Made by a program: the position numbers and the translations under genes. From assembly GCA_905235825.1 (NCBI GenBank), contig CAJONH010000004.1, positions 1 to 8,673 on the forward strand: DNA of 8,673 nt, in the 5' to 3' direction. Position 1 is the first letter of the stretch, and each line of letters starts with the position of its first letter. The notes beneath the pieces are model-generated. The model was given only the letters and a program-made list of their open reading frames with translations, made no database searches and was not told where the DNA came from. The DNA is from Candidatus Gastranaerophilales bacterium (GTDB lineage: Bacteria; Cyanobacteriota; Vampirovibrionia; Gastranaerophilales; Gastranaerophilaceae). Below, in pieces: positions 1 through 6,880 of the stretch.

Positions 1-103
1 ATTAAACTTGATGCAAATCTTTATGATTTAGTCATTACTCAATCTTTTTCCTGTTTTAATTTTTTCTACTTCTCTATAGTACGAGGGATATGGTTATTAT
101 AGT

Positions 104-298
104 ATGAACTATGGCGGATCATACTGTGCCGGTTTTAGAAGCGGTGTAACTTTATACCGTCAAATTCCTGCCCAAACTTGTTGGTATTTAAGCAGTGTCC
201 TATGTTCTCATAATTGTTGTGAAAGAGATGATTCAACATGCCGAGGGGCAGACGGATGGCATTTAAAATATATAGGTTATGATGAATGCGGAGATTAA
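104..298 (+). CDS. Small cysteine-rich reading frame, unidentified; possibly the end of a decayed gene
   Basis: This 64-residue frame starts at ATG 104 and ends with TAA at 296-298. I do not recognise its product. It has seven cysteines (residues 8, 26, 34, 38, 39, 46, 62), including a CC pair, and is rich in Gly and Tyr at its start. That composition would suit a disulfide-stabilised exported protein, but the 64 residues contain no signal peptide. The frame is open back to a TAG at 77-79, and the extra stretch (Y-E-G-Y-G-Y-Y-S) has the same Gly/Tyr flavour as the start of the peptide, so ATG 104 may not be the true beginning. A purine-rich GAGGGA (83-88) is too far from ATG 104 for a good ribosome binding site. 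The DNA is visibly richer in G+C than its surroundings, and a strong terminator follows, so the frame lies at the end of a real + strand transcript. It could be a small gene or the tail of a broken one. Confidence 0.35.
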   Translation: MNYGGSYCAGFRSGVTLYRQIPAQTCWYLSSVLCSHNCCERDDSTCRGADGWHLKYIGYDECGD

Positions 299-319
299 AT
301 TTACTATATTTACGTAGAT

Positions 320-347
320 GCCCGAATAAATTTCGGGCTTTTTTTTT
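320..347 (+). terminator. Intrinsic terminator of the unit upstream of atpD
   Basis: A perfect 7-bp stem, GCCCGAA (320-326) with TTCGGGC (332-338), encloses a 5-nt loop and is followed at once by nine T residues (339-347). This is a textbook Rho-independent terminator on the + strand. It isolates atpD from upstream transcription and shows that the 104-298 region is transcribed. Confidence 0.93.
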
Positions 348-351
348 ATCT

Positions 352-380
352 TTTACAAATTTTAATTATGATTGTATAAT
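352..380 (+). promoter_or_regulatory. Sigma-70-type promoter for atpD-atpC
   Basis: A -35 element TTTACA (352-357; one mismatch to TTGACA) and a perfect -10 element TATAAT (375-380) are separated by exactly 17 bp. Transcription should start near 386-388, leaving a leader of only about 15 nt before the ATG at 403. It lies directly after the terminator, which fits a stand-alone beta-epsilon operon. No operator-like repeat is evident. Confidence 0.85.
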
Positions 381-390
381 ATTAAAAAAA

Positions 391-395
391 AGGGG
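391..395 (+). promoter_or_regulatory. Ribosome binding site that fixes the atpD start
   Basis: AGGGG lies 7 nt before ATG 403. This selects codon 40 of the longer open frame beginning at 286 as the real start. The 39 upstream codons overlap the terminator and promoter and do not resemble an F1 beta N-terminus. Confidence 0.85.
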
Positions 396-402
396 AATTT
401 TT

Positions 403-1809
403 ATGATATTAACTGCCGAAAAAGAAGGAACAATTACACAGGTTATAGGGCCTGTTATAGATGTTGAGTTCAGTTCCGGAATTTTACCTGAAATTTACGA
501 TGCTATTGAAATTATTGTCGATGATAATAACAAAATTACGGCTGAAGTTCAGCAGCATTTAGGTGAAAATAAAATCCGCTCTGTAGCAATGAGTTCTACG
601 GACGGAATAAAAAGAGGAATGAAGGTTATAAACACGGCAGAACCAATAAAAATTCCCGTCGGTAAAAATATTTTAGGCAGAATATTAAATGTATTAGGCC
701 GGCCCGTTGATAATGCAGGCGGTATTGATACCGATACATATCTGCCTATTCACAGAAAATCTCCCGCATTGGTTGAGCAAAATACGGATATTGAAATACT
801 TGAAACGGGAATTAAGGCTATTGACCTTTTACAGCCATACCAAAAAGGCGGAAAAATAGGTCTGTTCGGCGGTGCCGGTGTAGGAAAAACCGTATTAATC
901 ATGGAATTAATACATAATATTGCATCGGAACACGCAGGTGTTTCAGTGTTTGGCGGTGTGGGGGAAAGAACCCGTGAAGGAAATGACCTTTGGAATGAAA
1001 TGAAAGAATCGGGGGTAATTGATAAAGTTGCACTTATATACGGTCAAATGAACGAACCTCCGGGTGCAAGGATGAGAGTCGGTTTATCAGCTCTAACTGC
1101 TGCCGAATATTTTAGAGATTATTCTAAACAGGATGTGCTGCTGTTTATAGATAATATTTTCAGATTTGTTCAGGCAGGTTCGGAAGTTTCCGCTTTACTC
1201 GGAAGAATGCCGTCTGCCGTTGGTTATCAACCGACTCTTGCAAATGAAATGGGGGAACTTCAAGAAAGAATTACATCAACAAAAGACGGTTCCATCACTT
1301 CCGTTCAGGCAATTTATGTTCCTGCCGACGATTTAACCGACCCCGCTCCTGCTACAACATTCTCTCATCTTGATGCATCAACGGTTTTATCAAGACAGAT
1401 TGCTTCATTGGGATTATATCCGGCAGTTGACCCGCTTGCTTCAAATTCAAAAGCACTTGACCCTTTAATTGTAGGTGAAGAACATTATAATGTTGCAAGA
1501 AAAGTCCTTGAAATTTTGCAAAAATATCAGGAATTACAGGATATTATCGCAATTCTGGGTATGGATGAATTAAGTGAAGAAGATAAAGAAACGGTAAATC
1601 GTGCAAGAAAAATTCAGAAGTTCTTGTCGCAGCCGTTTAATGTAGCAGAACAATTCTCCGGTATGAAGGGCAAATATGTAAAACTTGAAGATACAATTGC
1701 AAGTTTTAAAGGGATTATTGAAGGAAAATATGATAATATTCCCGAACAAGCCTTCTATATGACGGGTACTATAGAAGATGTTCTTGAAAAAGCTAAAAAT
1801 ATGAAATAG
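403..1809 (+). CDS. atpD: F-type ATP synthase catalytic beta subunit
   Basis: A 468-residue F1 beta subunit of normal family length. It forms the catalytic sites of the membrane-peripheral F1 head, making ATP from ADP and phosphate with the proton (or sodium) gradient, or working in reverse. Visible landmarks in order: the N-terminal beta-barrel opening GTITQVIGPVIDVEF; the Walker A loop GGAGVGKT (156-163); GERTREG (187-193), with catalytic Glu188 and Arg189; Walker B LLFIDNIFRF (246-255), with Asp250; the alpha/beta family signature PAVDPLASNS; and an intact DELSEED lever (388-394), the contact for gamma and epsilon. The DELSEED motif and the epsilon gene 8 nt downstream mark it as true F1 beta and not a FliI/SctN export ATPase. 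It has its own promoter and strong ribosome binding site. No gamma or alpha gene precedes it, so the operon is split from the rest of the ATP synthase. Confidence 0.98.
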   Translation: MILTAEKEGTITQVIGPVIDVEFSSGILPEIYDAIEIIVDDNNKITAEVQQHLGENKIRSVAMSSTDGIKRGMKVINTAEPIKIPVGKNILGRILNVLGRPVDNAGGIDTDTYLPIHRKSPALVEQNTDIEILETGIKAIDLLQPYQKGGKIGLFGGAGVGKTVLIMELIHNIASEHAGVSVFGGVGERTREGNDLWNEMKESGVIDKVALIYGQMNEPPGARMRVGLSALTAAEYFRDYSKQDVLLFIDNIFRFVQAGSEVSALLGRMPSAVGYQPTLANEMGELQERITSTKDGSITSVQAIYVPADDLTDPAPATTFSHLDASTVLSRQIASLGLYPAVDPLASNSKALDPLIVGEEHYNVARKVLEILQKYQELQDIIAILGMDELSEEDKETVNRARKIQKFLSQPFNVAEQFSGMKGKYVKLEDTIASFKGIIEGKYDNIPEQAFYMTGTIEDVLEKAKNMK

Positions 1810-1817
1810 GCTGAAAA

Positions 1818-2228
1818 ATGAGTGAAAAAAACATACATTTAAAAATAATAACACCTGAAAAAATTGTATATGAAAATGATGTTGATGCAATTTATGCACA
1901 GGGAACAGCGGGAAGTTTCGGTATATTGCCTAATCATATACCTTTTATGTCTGTTCTTGCAATAGGAACGGCAAAAGCTGAAAAAGGGAGTGAAACACAA
2001 AATTTTTCGGTAATGGGCGGTGCTTTTCAATTTAAAAATAATGAAGCCGTAATATTAACCGAAGCGGCTGAACTCGGAGGAGATATAGACACGGCAAGGG
2101 CTCAGCTTGCGAAAGAACGAGCTGAGGCTATTATTGGCAGTTCCGAAAACGCAAAAGATATAAAACTTGCAAATAACGCTCTTGCAAGAGCAATGGCAAG
2201 ATTAAAAGCTGCAAGTAAACAAAAATAA
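1818..2228 (+). CDS. atpC: F-type ATP synthase epsilon subunit
   Basis: This 136-residue protein matches the usual size of F1 epsilon, the central-stalk subunit that links gamma to the c-ring and can inhibit ATP hydrolysis through its C-terminal helices. Residues 1-85 or so form the beta-sandwich domain, with the conserved GILPNH turn at 35-40 followed by PFMSVLAIG. From about 90 the sequence becomes an Ala/Lys/Glu-rich helical hairpin (the ATP-synt_DE region), complete to the C-terminus. The gene begins 8 nt after the atpD stop. A modest AGG (1808-1810) overlapping that stop may serve as the ribosome binding site, so translation is probably coupled to atpD. A terminator follows about 20 nt later, closing the two-gene operon. 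Confidence 0.96.
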   Translation: MSEKNIHLKIITPEKIVYENDVDAIYAQGTAGSFGILPNHIPFMSVLAIGTAKAEKGSETQNFSVMGGAFQFKNNEAVILTEAAELGGDIDTARAQLAKERAEAIIGSSENAKDIKLANNALARAMARLKAASKQK

Positions 2229-2248
2229 ATATTTAATTAAATAAGAAA

Positions 2249-2279
2249 ATGGTTTTCAAAATATGAAAACCATTTTTTT
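2249..2279 (+). terminator. Terminator after atpC, probably bidirectional
   Basis: The stem ATGGTTTTC (2249-2257) pairs perfectly with GAAAACCAT (2265-2273) around a short A/T loop, and T residues run to 2279. On the minus strand the same hairpin is followed by a looser T-rich stretch (complement of 2249-2239). It therefore probably also ends transcription of the convergent lipoprotein gene, which stops at 2300. Confidence 0.88.
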
Positions 2280-2299
2280 GACCGTTTTTTATTCAGCGG

Positions 2300-2485
2300 T
2301 TATTGTGCAGATGCTGTTTGTTCGGTTTCCGAATTTGAAACTTCCGGCATTTCAACTACAGTTTCTTGTACTTCTTCAATAGCCTGTTCTGTACTGTTTG
2401 ACGGTTCTGCTGCCTGTTTCGTACCGCAGCCCGCAAAAACGGCTGCCATTGCAAATAATAGTACAGGTATTAAGAATTTCTTCAT
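2300..2485 (-). CDS. Short secreted lipoprotein
   Basis: A 61-residue precursor. Its N-terminus is a typical type II signal peptide: MKKF, a hydrophobic core (about residues 4-18) and the lipobox-like FAGC, with Cys20 as the predicted lipidated residue. Phe at -3 is less common than Leu but is tolerated. The mature part is only about 42 residues, rich in Glu, Ser, Thr and Gln, strongly acidic and probably unstructured, with no recognisable domain. The start at 2485 is chosen because an ideal AAGGAG (2492-2497) sits 6 nt upstream; the open frame extends 22 codons further, but those codons look non-coding and lie across the likely promoter. It is convergent with atpC and divergent from the ATPase gene at 2634. 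Its function is unknown. Confidence 0.8.
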   Translation of the reverse strand: MKKFLIPVLLFAMAAVFAGCGTKQAAEPSNSTEQAIEEVQETVVEMPEVSNSETEQTASAQ

Positions 2486-2515
2486 ATAATGCTCCTTTTC
2501 ATAGTGTACGGTGTT

Positions 2516-2524
2516 AATATAGCA
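2516..2524 (-). promoter_or_regulatory. Candidate extended -10 promoter of the lipoprotein gene
   Basis: Read on the minus strand, the sequence is TGC-TATATT, an extended -10 element with one mismatch in the hexamer and no convincing -35. It would start a transcript about 25 nt before the lipoprotein ATG, leaving room for the AAGGAG site. Assigned by pattern only. Confidence 0.45.
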
Positions 2525-2542
2525 CGACTTGTAAAATTTAAT

Positions 2543-2566
2543 ATTGTACAATCGGACAATAATCCG
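2543..2566. repeat. Inverted repeats in the divergent intergenic region
   Basis: A perfect 10-bp palindrome ATTGTACAAT (2543-2552) directly abuts a second inverted repeat, CGGA (2553-2556) with TCCG (2563-2566) across a 6-nt spacer. They lie between the divergent lipoprotein and STAND-ATPase genes, just upstream of the candidate lipoprotein promoter, where an operator could sit. Short palindromes also arise by chance in AT-rich DNA, so the assignment is tentative. Confidence 0.3.
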
Positions 2567-2633
2567 TTAAAATAGTGAAAAATACTCTGTTTAGCAGATT
2601 TAAGTCAGTGGTATTGTATTATAAGATATTAAT

Positions 2634-5171
2634 ATGGATTATAATTTCATTAAAGACATATATGCCCCTTTTTTGCGTGATTTAAGGACAGATGATTCTG
2701 CCCTTGAAAGTTTTATTTCTCCCAGAGATAACAGTTTTATATTAAATCATAATTTAAATGCTCTGGCTCAAATACTTAAATTTATGGAATCATCAGACAA
2801 TATATTTATTTTAAACGGTTTTATGGGGTCGGGAAAAACTTATGTAGCTGATTGTTTTCTTGATTTTATAAGCGACGATGTTTTGGTTTTTAGAAATTCA
2901 TATCAGGAAGCAATAAATCTTGATGATGTTCTATTGTCTATTTTCAGGGATTTTTCAATTTATCACAATGAAAAAAAAGTTGTATTGCCAAAAGTTGAAT
3001 CAAATATTTTTTCCGAAAAAATAAATACTTATGTAAAAAGCTGTAATGTGCCAATGCTGTTTATTTTTGATTCTTTTGAAATAAATATGCGTTCTAAAGA
3101 TACTCAAAAAGATATTTTAGACTTTATAAATTATCTTTCACATTATGAAAAAGTTAAAGTTGTGATTTCATCAAGAACATTCAGACAGAGCGACTTACTA
3201 TCGGGAGAATCGGCTCAAAGCTGTACGTTAAATCCGTTGACGATTGATGAAATGACGGAATATTTAAATGAAAATTCAATTAAAGGAAATAAATACGAAT
3301 GTGACGAACTTTTTAAAGCAACAAGAGGACATTTTCTTTTATTGGAACTGGCTGTTTTGATTATGCAGACTTTAAAATTGTCGCTTACGGTATTTACAGC
3401 GGAATATAAAAATACATCAAAAAATTTTTTGGACTACTTAATAACTAAATTATTATCCGTTTCAACCGAAAGATTTTCCAAACTGTTAACACTTTTAACC
3501 GCACTCAGACACGGTGTTTCGGGAGGTTTCCTCGTAAATCAGTATTTCGCAAATGAAGCTGATATAGGCTTTTTATTTCAAAAGCATATTATTTCGGAAA
3601 AATTCGGGAAATATTATCTTAAAGATTATATAAAAAATGCTTATGTAAAAAATATAAGTACAGCTACAAAAACAAGAATACATAAATATCTTATTGATGT
3701 TTATGAAGCGGAGCTTCCGCAAAAGCCGTTTGACCGTGAATTGTTTTTATCTCGTTTAACAATGAGGCAGGAAATTGCATACCATACAAAAAAACTGGAG
3801 GAAGCTGAAAAAATATTCAACCAAACCGGAAGAACCGCTATAGGTGAAGCATTACAATCATTTAAGTATATAAGTTATGCAAGAACGGGCGGATTTGAAC
3901 CCGGAATGGAAAATAAACAATCCAGTGCATACCGTCCGCAGCCTTTGGTAAAAACTCACGGCAAAGCTGTAAGATTTGAGCTTTCAAATGAAGATTCCAA
4001 ACTTTTAAATGCTTCAAGTTCTAATAATTCTGTTGAAAAGAAAATGGAAGATATTTCAAACCTTGAATTAAAACAGGATATGGAAAAAGAAAATAATTCC
4101 GAAATTGATTATGATAAAGTTCCTCAAAGTATGGAGGAATATATAGAAATAGCTCAAAACTATGAGGAAGCCTTTAATTTTTCATCCGCAATTATATATT
4201 ATAAAAAAGCATTAACATATAAAGATGATTTGATGTTTAAAGTTAAGGAACCTATAATTTATACAAAACTTGCTATTTGTTATAAAAAAATTCAGGATTC
4301 CGAGCAGGCGGTAAAATTGTATGAGAAAGTTTATCAACTGTATTTAAAAGACTCACCCGACAAGGCGAATGAAATTTTGTTAAGTATTGCACAAATATAC
4401 AGCGAAGTTTATAAGTTTGATAAAGCTAAAGAAATATATAAACGCATTCTCTATTCACCTTTAGGTGTATCATCAAAAATGGTAGTTAGAGTATATCTTG
4501 ATTTATCGGAACTTGAAGATAATAATTTGGATATTGAAGCGGCAGCAAAATATGCAAAAAAAGCACTTTCGGAAGCCGAAAAACTTTCCGATATTCCGCT
4601 TTTATGCGAATGTTATTTTAAATATGCTCTGACTCTTGATGACGGTAAAAATACAAATCTTGCAATTAAATATTATTTAAGATGCGTACAAACATCAAAA
4701 GACGTTAATGTCAATGAATTTCTTGCTTCTGCATATTCAAATTTAGCTGAAATATCCATGGACGGCAGGAATATTTCAGCTGCTAAAATGTATTATGAAA
4801 TGTCCATTGATGCGGATAAAGAACATAATAACTATGAAGGTTTATACTATTCCTGTACTAAATTGGCTGATTTATGCAAAAAAGATAATCCTCAAAAAGC
4901 ACACGAATTGCTTGTAACTGCTCTTGGTGCGGCAAAACGCTTGGATGATATCAGTTATACGGTTTCTGCATATATTGAAATAGGTGATTTTTATTCGGAG
5001 CAAAGTCAATTTAAACAGGCTTTAAAATCTTATATTTTGGTTAAAACTTTAGCACCGCAGCATTCGGAAGATTTACAGGGAAAAATTAACAAAAAAATTA
5101 ATAAAGTTAAATTGCAGCTCGGTGATGTAGAATTTTTAAGACTAATGAATGAAATTAAGAAAAAGAAATAA
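2634..5171 (+). CDS. STAND/NB-ARC-like ATPase with C-terminal TPR-like repeats
   Basis: An 845-residue protein with no signal peptide or membrane segment, so probably cytoplasmic. The NTPase module is clear: P-loop GFMGSGKT (62-69), Walker B LFIFDSFE (142-149), which resembles the LLVLDNFE of NB-ARC/MalT-type proteins, then VISSRT (177-182), the sensor Arg of STAND ATPases, and an LNPLTIDEM stretch like their L-x-PL-x-x-E element. Residues about 265-365 look like the winged-helix and arm region. About 390-495 is a polar, probably disordered linker. From about 498 to 830 there are roughly eight TPR-like helix pairs (for example AIIYYKKAL and AVKLYEKVY), giving a protein-binding superhelix. STAND proteins act as ligand-triggered switches. 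No effector domain precedes the P-loop and no HTH follows the TPRs, so the output is unknown. An in-frame TAA at 2622-2624 fixes ATG 2634 as the first possible ATG; it lacks a clear ribosome binding site. The export genes follow on the same strand. Confidence 0.85.
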   Translation: MDYNFIKDIYAPFLRDLRTDDSALESFISPRDNSFILNHNLNALAQILKFMESSDNIFILNGFMGSGKTYVADCFLDFISDDVLVFRNSYQEAINLDDVLLSIFRDFSIYHNEKKVVLPKVESNIFSEKINTYVKSCNVPMLFIFDSFEINMRSKDTQKDILDFINYLSHYEKVKVVISSRTFRQSDLLSGESAQSCTLNPLTIDEMTEYLNENSIKGNKYECDELFKATRGHFLLLELAVLIMQTLKLSLTVFTAEYKNTSKNFLDYLITKLLSVSTERFSKLLTLLTALRHGVSGGFLVNQYFANEADIGFLFQKHIISEKFGKYYLKDYIKNAYVKNISTATKTRIHKYLIDVYEAELPQKPFDRELFLSRLTMRQEIAYHTKKLEEAEKIFNQTGRTAIGEALQSFKYISYARTGGFEPGMENKQSSAYRPQPLVKTHGKAVRFELSNEDSKLLNASSSNNSVEKKMEDISNLELKQDMEKENNSEIDYDKVPQSMEEYIEIAQNYEEAFNFSSAIIYYKKALTYKDDLMFKVKEPIIYTKLAICYKKIQDSEQAVKLYEKVYQLYLKDSPDKANEILLSIAQIYSEVYKFDKAKEIYKRILYSPLGVSSKMVVRVYLDLSELEDNNLDIEAAAKYAKKALSEAEKLSDIPLLCECYFKYALTLDDGKNTNLAIKYYLRCVQTSKDVNVNEFLASAYSNLAEISMDGRNISAAKMYYEMSIDADKEHNNYEGLYYSCTKLADLCKKDNPQKAHELLVTALGAAKRLDDISYTVSAYIEIGDFYSEQSQFKQALKSYILVKTLAPQHSEDLQGKINKKINKVKLQLGDVEFLRLMNEIKKKK

Positions 5172-5246
5172 AAATATTGAAAATTACTTTAAAATCCTTA
5201 AATAATATGTACTTCGGAATGGTTTATTTTAATAAAAAATACAACA

Positions 5247-5252
5247 TATAAA
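5247..5252 (+). promoter_or_regulatory. Weak candidate -10 element before the export-gene cluster
   Basis: TATAAA (5247-5252) sits 18 bp after a poor -35-like TTTATT (5223-5228), in the 145-bp gap between the STAND-TPR gene and the SpoA-domain gene. The gap holds no GC-rich hairpin with a T run, so read-through from the upstream gene is equally possible. No sigma-28 or sigma-54 type flagellar promoter is visible. Confidence 0.2.
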
Positions 5253-5316
5253 TGATGTTATGTCATGAAAAAAAATATATTGTATATATGTTAAATAATA
5301 ATGATTAGGGTAAAGA

Positions 5317-6531
5317 ATGACAGTTTCGGAAGCAGAACAAAACATCATGCAAAATCAAGGAAAACATCTGTTCCTTGAATACCCTTGGTTTTATGAACAT
5401 ATATACGGAAAATTAAAAGATACAATTAATGATTTTTTCCAAAAAGATTATTTTATAAGATTTATGGGTGTTTCTTTTGATGATGAAAATGTACTTTTTT
5501 TCGGAGATGAATATTTTGTCGGTAAATTTCCCGTTAACAAATCAGCTTCCGTAGAACTAAGAATTTCAGCAGGTTTAATATCATCTCTTTTGGATAATTC
5601 ACTAGGAATAAGTGAAACTAAATTTAAAATTAATGCTTTAACTGATATAGAAGCAATGCTTATAAAAGCATATACGAAATTTATGTATGATAAAATCGAT
5701 GAACTGATTATAAAAAATGAACCAAATAAAAAAGTATTAAAAAACTCAAAAATATATAATTTCACGTTTTATGTCGAATATAAGGAAAAACACACCGGTA
5801 AAATAATATTATCTTTACCCGATTATACAATAAGTGACAATATACAATTTGAATACCGTGATGATTGTTTTGATATTTCCTGCTTTGATGATATAAAATC
5901 TGCTTTTACATTGAGAGTAGGTGCAACGAGAATATCATTAAATGACATAAAAGCGATAGAAAACGGCGATGTAATTATGTTGGAAGACAGTGATGTCAAT
6001 GAAATGGCTATACTCTGGCAGGGAGAACCGATTAATTTTAATATAACTCCTAATCCGACATTGATAATAAGCGTTGATAGTACGGGAGATGGCGAAATGA
6101 GCGATAATTCAATGATGAATGCTGACAATATGTGGGATACAATCCTTGTTGATGTTGTTGCGGAATTTGATAATTTTAAATTAACTCTGGGCGAACTAAA
6201 ACAAATATCTGAAGGATTGGTAATAGATGTAGGTTCAATATATAACAGTAAAGTAAAGCTGAGAGTTGCAAAACAGGTTGTAGCATCGGGTGAGCTTGTT
6301 ATTTTAAATGACAGATACGGTGTAAGAATAGATACCGTTAAAAACAGCAGTGATGATGTTGAATATGAAGAAGTTGACGAAACTGACGACATAGGTGAAG
6401 AAAGTACATCTGCAAAGGGTAATGCAAATTCTTCACAAGAAGGACAAGGTAATCCTGCTGCACCTGAAGGAGCTCAAAATAATGAAAATTTTAATTACAG
6501 CGATTTTGAAATAGAAGATGAAAGTATATAG
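5317..6531 (+). CDS. FliM/FliN/SctQ-like protein with two SpoA domains
   Basis: A 404-residue cytoplasmic component of the flagellar C-ring (FliM/FliN) or injectisome sorting platform (SctQ). Residues about 70-120 (SVELRIS...LTDIEAMLIK) resemble the LT-x-(I/L)E helix region of the FliM/SctQ middle domain. A first SpoA-like domain spans about 197-253 (LRVGATRISLNDIKAIENGD...) and a clearer second one about 276-339 (LTLGELKQISEGLVIDVG...VASGELVILNDRYGVRI). Two SpoA domains in one chain is the SctQ layout; flagella usually split them between FliM and FliN. No CheY-binding EIDxLL-type motif is seen at the N-terminus. The last 65 residues are very acidic and Ser/Asn/Gly-rich, a tail that FliN and SctQ do not normally have. 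In-frame TAA 5311-5313 fixes the start, and AGGG (5307-5310) is the ribosome binding site. It heads the fliO-P-Q-R cluster. Confidence 0.85.
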   Translation: MTVSEAEQNIMQNQGKHLFLEYPWFYEHIYGKLKDTINDFFQKDYFIRFMGVSFDDENVLFFGDEYFVGKFPVNKSASVELRISAGLISSLLDNSLGISETKFKINALTDIEAMLIKAYTKFMYDKIDELIIKNEPNKKVLKNSKIYNFTFYVEYKEKHTGKIILSLPDYTISDNIQFEYRDDCFDISCFDDIKSAFTLRVGATRISLNDIKAIENGDVIMLEDSDVNEMAILWQGEPINFNITPNPTLIISVDSTGDGEMSDNSMMNADNMWDTILVDVVAEFDNFKLTLGELKQISEGLVIDVGSIYNSKVKLRVAKQVVASGELVILNDRYGVRIDTVKNSSDDVEYEEVDETDDIGEESTSAKGNANSSQEGQGNPAAPEGAQNNENFNYSDFEIEDESI

Positions 6532-6539
6532 AGGTAAAT

Positions 6540-6878
6540 ATGAACAGTTATATGATAAATTTTGCAACTTATGCATTTGCTATGATTGGATTTATTTTAA
6601 CCGTTTTGTTTATTTATAAAAAATCAACAAATATATCTGCAAGTCAAAATAAAAAGAATTTTTTGCAGGTGGAAAATTCTCTGAAAATTTCTCCCGTTAA
6701 AACAATATATGTTATAAAAGCAGGCAGTGAAAAATTTTTAATAGCCGGTGATACGGCAAATACAACAATGCTTGCTAAATTGGAAAGTAACAATTATGAA
6801 GAAGAACAAATAAACGAAACAAATCAGGTTCGTAAATTTACATCTCTTTGTAAACTATCAAAAGCAGGCAGAGGTTAA
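6540..6878 (+). CDS. fliO: FliO-like export-gate assembly protein
   Basis: A 112-residue protein with one N-terminal membrane segment (about 7-26), followed by a charged linker and a short cytoplasmic domain. The core KTIYVIKAGSEKFLIAGD (55-71) resembles the FliO pattern in which a beta strand, a Gly and a small hydrophobic-Gly turn precede a short leucine-containing segment (MLAKLE). FliO is a flagellar protein that scaffolds assembly of the FliP ring and is absent from injectisomes. The position directly between the SpoA-domain gene and fliP is the standard place for fliO, and context carries much of the identification because the family is poorly conserved. The ribosome binding site AGAGG (6530-6534) overlaps the preceding TAG stop, and the gene ends 2 nt before fliP, so the genes are probably translationally coupled. 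Confidence 0.7.
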   Translation: MNSYMINFATYAFAMIGFILTVLFIYKKSTNISASQNKKNFLQVENSLKISPVKTIYVIKAGSEKFLIAGDTANTTMLAKLESNNYEEEQINETNQVRKFTSLCKLSKAGRG

Positions 6879-6880
6879 AA

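Noticed and set aside
286..402. 39-codon N-terminal extension of atpD
   Set aside because: It overlaps the terminator hairpin and the promoter, has no family similarity, and a well-placed AGGGG precedes ATG 403.
403..1809. The ATPase of the type III system (FliI/SctN) instead of F1 beta
   Set aside because: DELSEED, the F1 beta signatures and an adjacent epsilon gene identify true F1 beta.
1570..1899. 109-codon minus-strand frame across the atpD/atpC junction
   Set aside because: Antisense to two certain genes; Phe/His-rich low-complexity translation, a typical shadow.
2486..2551. 22-codon N-terminal extension of the minus-strand lipoprotein
   Set aside because: The ideal AAGGAG and a classic signal peptide begin at 2485; the extension would bury the signal peptide inside the chain and overlaps the candidate promoter.
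5252..5308. 18-codon frame (MMLCHEKKYIVYMLNNND) ending just before the SpoA-domain gene
   Set aside because: It has no ribosome binding site, no attenuator-like hairpin and no runs of regulatory codons; open frames this short are expected by chance.
5448..5765. 105-codon minus-strand frame
   Set aside because: Antisense to the N-terminal half of the SpoA-domain gene, with no family features.
5823..6392. 189-codon open frame on the minus strand
   Set aside because: It lies antisense within the SpoA-domain gene. Its Ser/Thr/Ile-rich composition is what results from reading Asp/Glu/Asn/Ile codons backwards, and there is no recognisable domain.
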